From the NCBI RefSeq assembly GCF_964204865.1, contig NC_135261.1, positions 13,640,001 to 13,704,000 of the forward strand: a stretch of 64,000 nt of DNA. Reading direction: 5' to 3'. The notes beneath the pieces are model-generated. The model was not told where the DNA came from and did no database searches. It was given only the letters and a program-made list of their open reading frames with translations. Below are positions 56,601-64,000 of the stretch, in pieces. Both the position numbers and the translations under genes were made by a program. Each line of letters starts with the position of its first letter. Positions within the stretch are counted from its first letter, which is position 1. The stretch is from Styela clava. Its lineage: Eukaryota > Chordata > Ascidiacea > Stolidobranchia > Styelidae.

Positions 56601-59600
56601 CACAAATTTTTTTGACAAAATTATTGTCTTCTTTCTAGAATGAGAATATTATTATACAATGTAATGACCTCAAAAAATGGCATAAATATAGCATACTCAG
56701 GGATGTCCAATACAAATCGAATCTTCGAATACATCCTAAATTCATTACATTCGATATAGAACATTTTTATTTAAGGATTTTAAGCTATCAGACAAGCAGA
56801 TCAAAATGTATGATTCCCCAACTGGTAACAAACAACATAGAGAAATTAATGACCCTTGGGTGAGTGAACACATACTATTTCTTTTATCAATACCTTTTCA
56901 TCTAAAATCTGTACACTTCAAACCTTACTTGAGGTTTTGTTTGCTGTCCCCATTCTATAATCAGTTTTATTTAAATTGTTTTTATCAATTATTTTTTCGT
57001 CTGTTATGCTGATTATGGAGTCGAAATAAACTTATACTTGTACTTATTTATATCGGTTTATATTTGATCATCATTGTTGAACAATGAGGTATAGCAATTT
57101 AGGTAATTTCCACATTAACTTGGCCCCAATTTAGAATGTATTCAATATGCCATATTCGAAAATATCTTCTCGGAATGTATTCGGAATAATGAAATATTCA
57201 GTTTCGACCATTCCCCTATAGTGAAAATTTTCATGAGGCTTTAGAACTACATGATACGCAATAAAAATAAGCACATCATAATGCAACAAAAAAAAGGAAT
57301 TATTGGCCCATGTGAACTTATTATAATAACACAATATAAAAAACACTTACTGGATGTTGATCTTGACTACGATCAGTAATTGGAGGAGAAATATCTGAAA
57401 AATGCACAAAAAATTAAATCTATAATATATACAATACACATGGTGTTGATGGAGTCCTGTATTAAATTAGGTAAAAAAGATTTGATGTGAACCGTGCCTT
57501 TAATGGTGGGCTTAATAAGGTGGGTTAAATGAACTGAAAAACATGAATAAACAATGAAGTAAAACAGAAGAGCAATGCTCAAAAAAATGGACACGATGGC
57601 CAAAACAAAGTAGTATGAGTATCTATCTAATCCAGTGCTCTTCAACAGGGGTTCCGCAGAACCCTAGGGTTCCGCAACACATGCAGTGGGATTCCGTGAG
57701 TTCATAGGGTTCCTTGGGGGTTCTGCGTAAAGGGAAATTTGACTGCCGGGCCAGTAAAGTTGCAAAAAATGATTATTCTTGATTCGGAGTAAACCTTCGA
57801 AAAAACATGGAAAGGAACATTTTGGATTTCTCTTCACAAAGAGGGTACAGCAATTGCAAAAGAAGCATTAAAACTTCTGTGATAATTTCCCAATACCTAT
57901 TTGTGTGAATCAGCATTTTTTGCTTTAACAACTACTAAAAACAAAAAAGAAGTTGTTTAAAGTGTGTAGACATGAGTATGAGAATTGCTTTGAGCGCCGT
58001 GGGGCCACGATTCAGAAGATTGCAAAGGAAATGCAAGAACAACCTAGTCCTTGAATTTCTTGCTTGTTACCTTCTTTCTGTTTCGTTGTTGAAGTAGAAA
58101 TATTTGAATTACAAATATTTCGTGTTACTAGTATATCCTGTTTCATTTTTATTTTTGTTATTTTGGGTTCCATAAAAAAACGAAAACGAGCACTGATCTA
58201 ATCCTTCTAAGTAGACTACCGGTACCAAAGTCTTCCCGAATTTGCCTGACTACCTGATAGAAACGAATGTAGAACTGCCACTGGGTGCCATTTTTAATTT
58301 TGATGATTTCATTGCAGACAAAAGCACAAACCAAATAAAGTCCACAGAAATTTTTGAAAATAAATAAAAGTGATGGACTTCTAGCGAGAACAACAATCTT
58401 TAATTCATGAATATTTTAAAGCCATTGGTCAAGTATTTAAAGGGTAAAGCCATTATAACATAAAACAACATAAAAAAATACCAACAAGAAATCAAGAACA
58501 TAACAAGGGGGCCACAGAGCTGTTGGACGTGGAGAGCAAATTGTCAAGTTGAAAGACTTTCTATTTGATAATATATATTTGCTAAACCTACCTAACTTGC
58601 CCTCTATGTATTTTCTCCTTTTTAATGAGATAAGTTCTGAAAATCTAGATCTGAAATGAAAATTAAGTTGAAAATAAAGACGAAAATTACAAACAAAATG
58701 TTTCATTTGTTTATTAGTTAATTCATAGAATAATAATCATTCTACAGAAAAAAATTTCGACAAAAAATGCCACTCAAAATTTTGTCAAACAAGAAAATAT
58801 CAATAATTCATTTTTTTGTGATTTTAAAAAGACAATTACCTTGCAAGTTTATCCGAGGCATACACAATTTCAACCCTACTGGTTGCAGCCGCTTGTCTCA
58901 ACAGATCAACAACTCTGGAATGCAATTACAATTTAAGAATTTTTGGGGCTCCCGAAGTATGCGAACCAAGATGGCGGACATCGGAATGTAATATGTGTAC
59001 TAGGTTAGGGTTAGGACATAATTTTAGGTATAAATACTACGGGAGGCTCTTGGCTAGTCTTCGAACTGATAATAGGACCAAAATAAGGAAAATTGGAAAA
59101 AAATTATCGCCTAACTCTAACCTGTTACCCATGTTACGTTCCGATGTCCGCCATCTTGGTTCGCATACTTCGGGAGCACCGAATTTTTTTATGTGTTGTA
59201 ATATTAATAGCTTGTAGCATGTCTACTCAAAATGCAAAAATTTCATAACAGAGTCAAGGATGATAAAGAGAGCAATGCTCAATTAAATGAACGCAAAAGT
59301 CAAATGACTATCACAATTTGAACAAAATTTTACCAAAATGTTTAATAAATAATCAAACAAACGTCATATAAAGATGGGAATCACGAAAAAACAGCAAAAT
59401 TTGAAAAGAAAAATTGGTTGGAAAAAACAAAAAAAATAGCTAAATTTTCAATATTTTGGGTATTGAAGTTTGATATCGACAGGTTAATTACTGGTAGTTG
59501 CACACAGAAGTGATTTTTCATAAATCCAACAAGCATCCAAACAATAAAAAATAACAACAATTTAGCAAAACATCCATAGGTTCGATACAGAAGAAATACC

Positions 59601-59968
59601 GATCTTCAATCTCACAGTCCACTCCGTGTCCAATAAGCCAAGTGAAGAAGTCAAATGTCATCATTAATGTTAATTTTGTAGGCCCTAAGCAGGAAACCTG
59701 TTTGAGATCTTGGAGAAGAAACCTTTGTTTACCTGTAATTGCTCAATCCTGTCACATTACTGTCATTGATTTGGATTATTTCGTCACCAACTCTGATATT
59801 ACCATGTTGTGAAACTGCTCCACCGTGGAGAACTTTTCTGACAAAGATACCAATATCTTCCCCATTATCCTTTTGAAGTCCACCAGTTATTTTAATACCA
59901 AGTCCAATTTTTGTATCACTTATAATTATTTTATGGAATTCTCTATTTTGTTCATTATTTTGAGTCAT
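50602..59968 (-). CDS. STXBP4: PDZ-PDZ-coiled coil-WW protein, STXBP4 (Synip)-like, 670 aa
   Basis: Fourteen coding exons, in order: 59733-59968, 58840-58914, 58592-58650, 57351-57394, 56538-56634, 55870-56038, 55572-55681, 55157-55197, 54427-54670, 53374-53549, 52533-52738, 52236-52431, 51461-51591, 50602-50830. All phases agree, giving 670 codons. PDZ1 spans about 10-103 (GLGIKITGG loop). A second, degenerate PDZ-like region spans about 145-225 (FGIGVNV loop, then CGDFIISFNGINV). An EF-hand-like helical region covers 290-370, a charged coiled coil 418-486 and a WW domain about 603-636 (Trp607, Trp629, Pro632). PDZ, coiled coil and C-terminal WW in this order match STXBP4/Synip, known in mammals as a syntaxin-4-binding regulator of vesicle fusion. 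The vertebrate protein is usually described with one PDZ. The start is the first ATG after an untranslated exon at about 60,271-60,308; an ATG in that exon would stop after ten codons. Confidence 0.8.
50886..51185 (+). repeat. tRNA-derived SINE in the last STXBP4 intron
   Basis: Sense-oriented copy of the 44,946 family: a B-box-like GGTTTGAAACC, the conserved GGACTCCTCGCC and GGTGGTTCACATAACC blocks, and the AATCCTATCTTAT tail. It lies antisense to the host gene. Confidence 0.65.
51730..52065. repeat. Two SINE fragments in STXBP4 intron 12
   Basis: About 51,730-51,815 keeps the tail side of the SINE in sense orientation (ending near AATCCTATTGCATGG). About 51,945-52,065 keeps the tail side in opposite orientation (ATAGGATAGAG, then GGGGGAGAGGAGAACGGATA). 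Neither has the tRNA head. Confidence 0.45.
52990..53160 (+). repeat. Second type of tRNA-derived SINE
   Basis: GGTATGGCCTAGTAGTTATA looks like an A box (TGGCCTAGTAGTTA), and about 40 bp later GATCTCGAACTC is B-box-like. The body is short and the tail A-rich (ACAAAAAAAATG). The body differs from the 44,946 family. It lies in an STXBP4 intron. It is not a functional tRNA: the arms do not pair convincingly. Confidence 0.5.
53770..53890 (+). repeat. SINE fragment in STXBP4 intron 9
   Basis: TGTTCAAATTCCATGCTGATTAATTATGTGCGATAGGATTGTTGGACTCC-like text recalls the B box and following body of the 44,946 family in sense orientation. Strongly diverged and truncated. Confidence 0.4.
54893..55100 (-). 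repeat. SINE fragment in STXBP4 intron 8
   Basis: The tail side (GGAATAGGATTTTCACATTT) and body (GAATCACACTGAACCAGC, CCAACAATCCTTTTGC) are recognisable in minus orientation, ending in a decayed B box near 55,050-55,062. Confidence 0.45.
57633..58195. mobile_element. hAT deletion derivative (563 bp) with transposase 3' remnant
   Basis: Flanked by a perfect 8-bp duplication ATCTAATC (57625-57632 and 58196-58203). Ends CAGTGCTCTTCAACAGGGG and CGAAAACGAGCACTG; GGTTCCGC repeats lie inside the left end. The plus strand of about 57,840-58,050 still codes, in broken frames, for what looks like the hAT transposase C-terminal dimerisation region (ALTTTKNKK, then MRIALSAVGPRFRRLQRK). Internally deleted and inactive. 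Confidence 0.85.
58945..59180. mobile_element. Foldback MITE (236 bp) in STXBP4 intron 1
   Basis: About 41 bp of nearly perfect terminal inverted repeat (GCTCCCGAAGTATGCGAACC, continuing AAGATGGCGGACATCGGAA) flank a GTTAGGGTTAGG-containing centre. The flanks are identical 8-mers GAATTTTT (58937-58944 and 59181-59188). The internal ORFs are artefacts of the palindrome. Confidence 0.85.
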
Positions 59969-60270
59969 TTCGAGAATACATTTGAGTACTTATATTACCT
60001 GAAAATATAAAAACAGTTCAAAATAAAAAAATTCATAAAAGTATATAATCGTATGCTTATTCATGAAAAGGCTCTGATATATAAAAATAGAAATTTGGTT
60101 GGTCGTTTGCTTCAAACAAGGCTCTGCACAAGCAGCCACTACTAGGTAAGTAAATAGTAAATATAGCTTAGAAGGACCAGAATTTATATAGTACAGCATT
60201 GTCTACCAAATTTATTACGCTCTAGGTGAAATGACCAAGGAATGACAAAAAAATTGAGTAAAAAAAATTA

Positions 60271-60308
60271 CCTCTTCTCAGATAAATCGGAATTATTCAT
60301 TTTAATTT
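60271..60308 (-). promoter_or_regulatory. Probable untranslated first exon of the STXBP4-like gene
   Basis: A short stretch ends in GAGAAGAG|GTAATT on the minus strand and contains an ATG. Spliced to the acceptor before 59,999, its ten-codon frame closes at once, so it would act as an upstream ORF. An AG at about 60,321 could be an acceptor from a further exon or a trans-splice site. Confidence 0.35.
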
Positions 60309-60929
60309 GTTTTCTCGTATCTGAAATTAAAATGTAGTAACTAGTAATCCTTTTTCACACAATTCTCATGGAGGTTTGCATATGAAATGGAAAAAAAATT
60401 TGGTATGGTGTTTCAGAAGTTTTTGATAAATCATATCAGTAGCACTATGATACAGTGAAAACCACAATTTGAAGAAAATTTAAAAAAGAAATTTTAGATA
60501 GATGATAATTTGATAAATAGGAGTATACAAGGCCATTAAAGCTGTATATTTCCAATCAGGAAAATTTTTACTAATCGAATGCTTTTTACCAATGAAAAGA
60601 AAACAGAGAATTTAATAGTTTTGCTGTAGAACTACCATTTAAAATCATTTTTTGTATAATCTGCTTTATGATAACTTTTGATAAAGAAACTAAAATGATA
60701 TGAGTTCGAAATAGATATGCAATAGCAAGTCATTCCCATTGCAAATCAAAATTAATACATACAATCTGCTACCTCATAAATACAATACAATTAAAAAACT
60801 ACTCAGTATTAATAAGTAAGATAACATTTTTGCATGCCAATTTCTTTGGAAAACAAATACACACGCAACAGGTATTACGACTATAACTTCAACTTATAGC
60901 TGAAGAATTGTGCAGTAACTTTTTGATGT

Positions 60930-63150
<2,221 letters not shown>

Positions 63151-63151
63151 C

Positions 63152-64000
63152 ATGAAGCCCTTCTCTTTGCGAACTTTTAAAATAGGCATAGTCGTTGCTC
63201 TCTTTTGTTGGACAATAATTAGTTGTTTTTCTTGGACAAAAAGGGGAAAATTCTTTGCTAAGAGTGAGGTTTGTACACATTTTATCATTGCAGATGACTC
63301 AAAATACGTGAAAAGTATTGTAGACCTGATGACGGTGCGATCCGTCCGTCACGACTCCTGTCGTTTCTATATTCAGATATTATTCAGAAACTTTAATGTT
63401 GGATCTTTTTGACTGCTGAAGTGATAAATAAAATAACTCTGACTACTACAGCACTAGATTATTGCAGTATTGTATAATTTACATTAATGTTTGCTACAAT
63501 GTTTATCAGCGGCTAATTAAATTCTATATTTATGACCACTACTATCCAGACTATCTGACTATTGGGAAAAATTTTATGATTTGCAAAAATGACACTGTCT
63601 TTCTGTAGCCTGATATTCCCCTTAATACTGAAAAACAATAATAAAATTGCTGCAGTATAGTGAGATAGTAGTAACAAGATTCTGAGATTGGTTTTGCCAA
63701 TGAAAGCAAATGTCAGCATTAGGGCTGTAGGGTCAGCAAAGAATTATGTGCAATGTAATTAAATTGATACAATAAATTTCATAATTTTATATAGTTTTGA
63801 TGCCGATGTCCTTACTTCCCAATTTCTGACATAATTAGTTCAATATTGTTGTTATTCCAGGAAAAAGTAAAGTTGAATACAGAATTCAATTTTGAAAGAT
63901 ACATTGCCCAGCAAAAATTTAAATCAGAAGATCCTTATATAAGAAATTCATTTAATCAAAAACGAAGTGATGAAATACGCACAGATAGAGATTTACCTGA
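63152..64000 (+). CDS. Polypeptide N-acetylgalactosaminyltransferase, N-terminal exons (partial)
   Basis: Exon 1 (63152-63268, 39 codons) encodes a type II membrane anchor: a short basic cytosolic tail (MKPFSLRTFK), then a hydrophobic segment (IGIVVALFCWTIISCFSW) and a basic stem. It ends GAG|GTTTGT in phase 0. Exon 2 starts at 63,861 after TTATTCCAG and is open to the right edge. It codes a stem followed by DPYIRNSFNQKRSDEIR and TDRDLP, the pattern that precedes the catalytic domain in UDP-GalNAc:polypeptide transferases (GALNT family), Golgi enzymes starting mucin-type O-glycosylation. The catalytic and lectin domains lie beyond the window, so the subtype cannot be set. An in-frame TTG-initiated extension upstream is not needed. 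Confidence 0.85.

Noticed and set aside
58767..59217. Two 74-aa plus-strand ORFs
   Set aside because: Antisense to an STXBP4 exon and across the palindromic MITE; no independent support.

Overview
The window is nuclear DNA of an animal. It is AT-rich, its genes are split by many short GT-AG introns, and it is full of small DNA transposons and tRNA-derived repeats. The conserved proteins (MORN5, a polypeptide GalNAc-transferase, an STXBP4-like PDZ/WW protein) and the compact introns suit an invertebrate deuterostome. An ascidian tunicate is my best guess, but this is inference. There are no bacterial features. Most true coding sequence lies in short exons and had to be assembled by hand from splice sites and reading-frame phase.

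Left two thirds (1-48.5 kb): an expanding family of small secreted proteins I could not match to a named family. Three copies are intact, each with six coding exons: copy A (+, 10.2-15.9 kb, 209 aa), copy C (-, 35.5-37.7 kb, 203 aa) and copy B (+, 42.4-48.2 kb, 209 aa). A and C have the same intron phases (0-2-1-1-1), as does B. Each has a signal peptide, paired cysteines and a lipocalin-like overall pattern. Copy D shows only its first exon (-, 2.4-2.5 kb); the rest would lie beyond the left edge. Broken copies or exon relics lie near 3.4, 7.0-7.5, 19.1, 19.9, 39.6 and 41.5-42.3 kb. The same layout recurs: a decayed minus-strand 3' end lies head to head with a plus-strand 5' end, and one such unit is present as a large inverted duplication (about 1.1-4.2 kb against 18.6-21.3 kb).

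Inserted in this array (24.6-31.3 kb, +) is a nine-exon gene for a 380-aa class A (rhodopsin-like) G-protein-coupled receptor with unusual motifs. Two of its introns hold hAT-type non-autonomous transposons. Downstream (32.4-33.7 kb) are unidentified exon-like ORFs with membrane segments.

Right third (48.8-64 kb): a dead LINE reverse-transcriptase fragment, then a 14-exon minus-strand gene for a 670-aa PDZ-PDZ-coiled coil-WW protein (STXBP4/Synip-like). Next is an intronless MORN5 gene on the same strand, then the first two exons of a polypeptide N-acetylgalactosaminyltransferase on the plus strand, running off the right edge. MORN5 and the GalNAc-transferase are head to head. Their products suggest no shared pathway.

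Mobile DNA: several hAT-type elements with 8-bp target duplications, palindromic MITEs, at least two tRNA-derived SINE types, TA microsatellites and a compound minisatellite at 7.66-8.43 kb.
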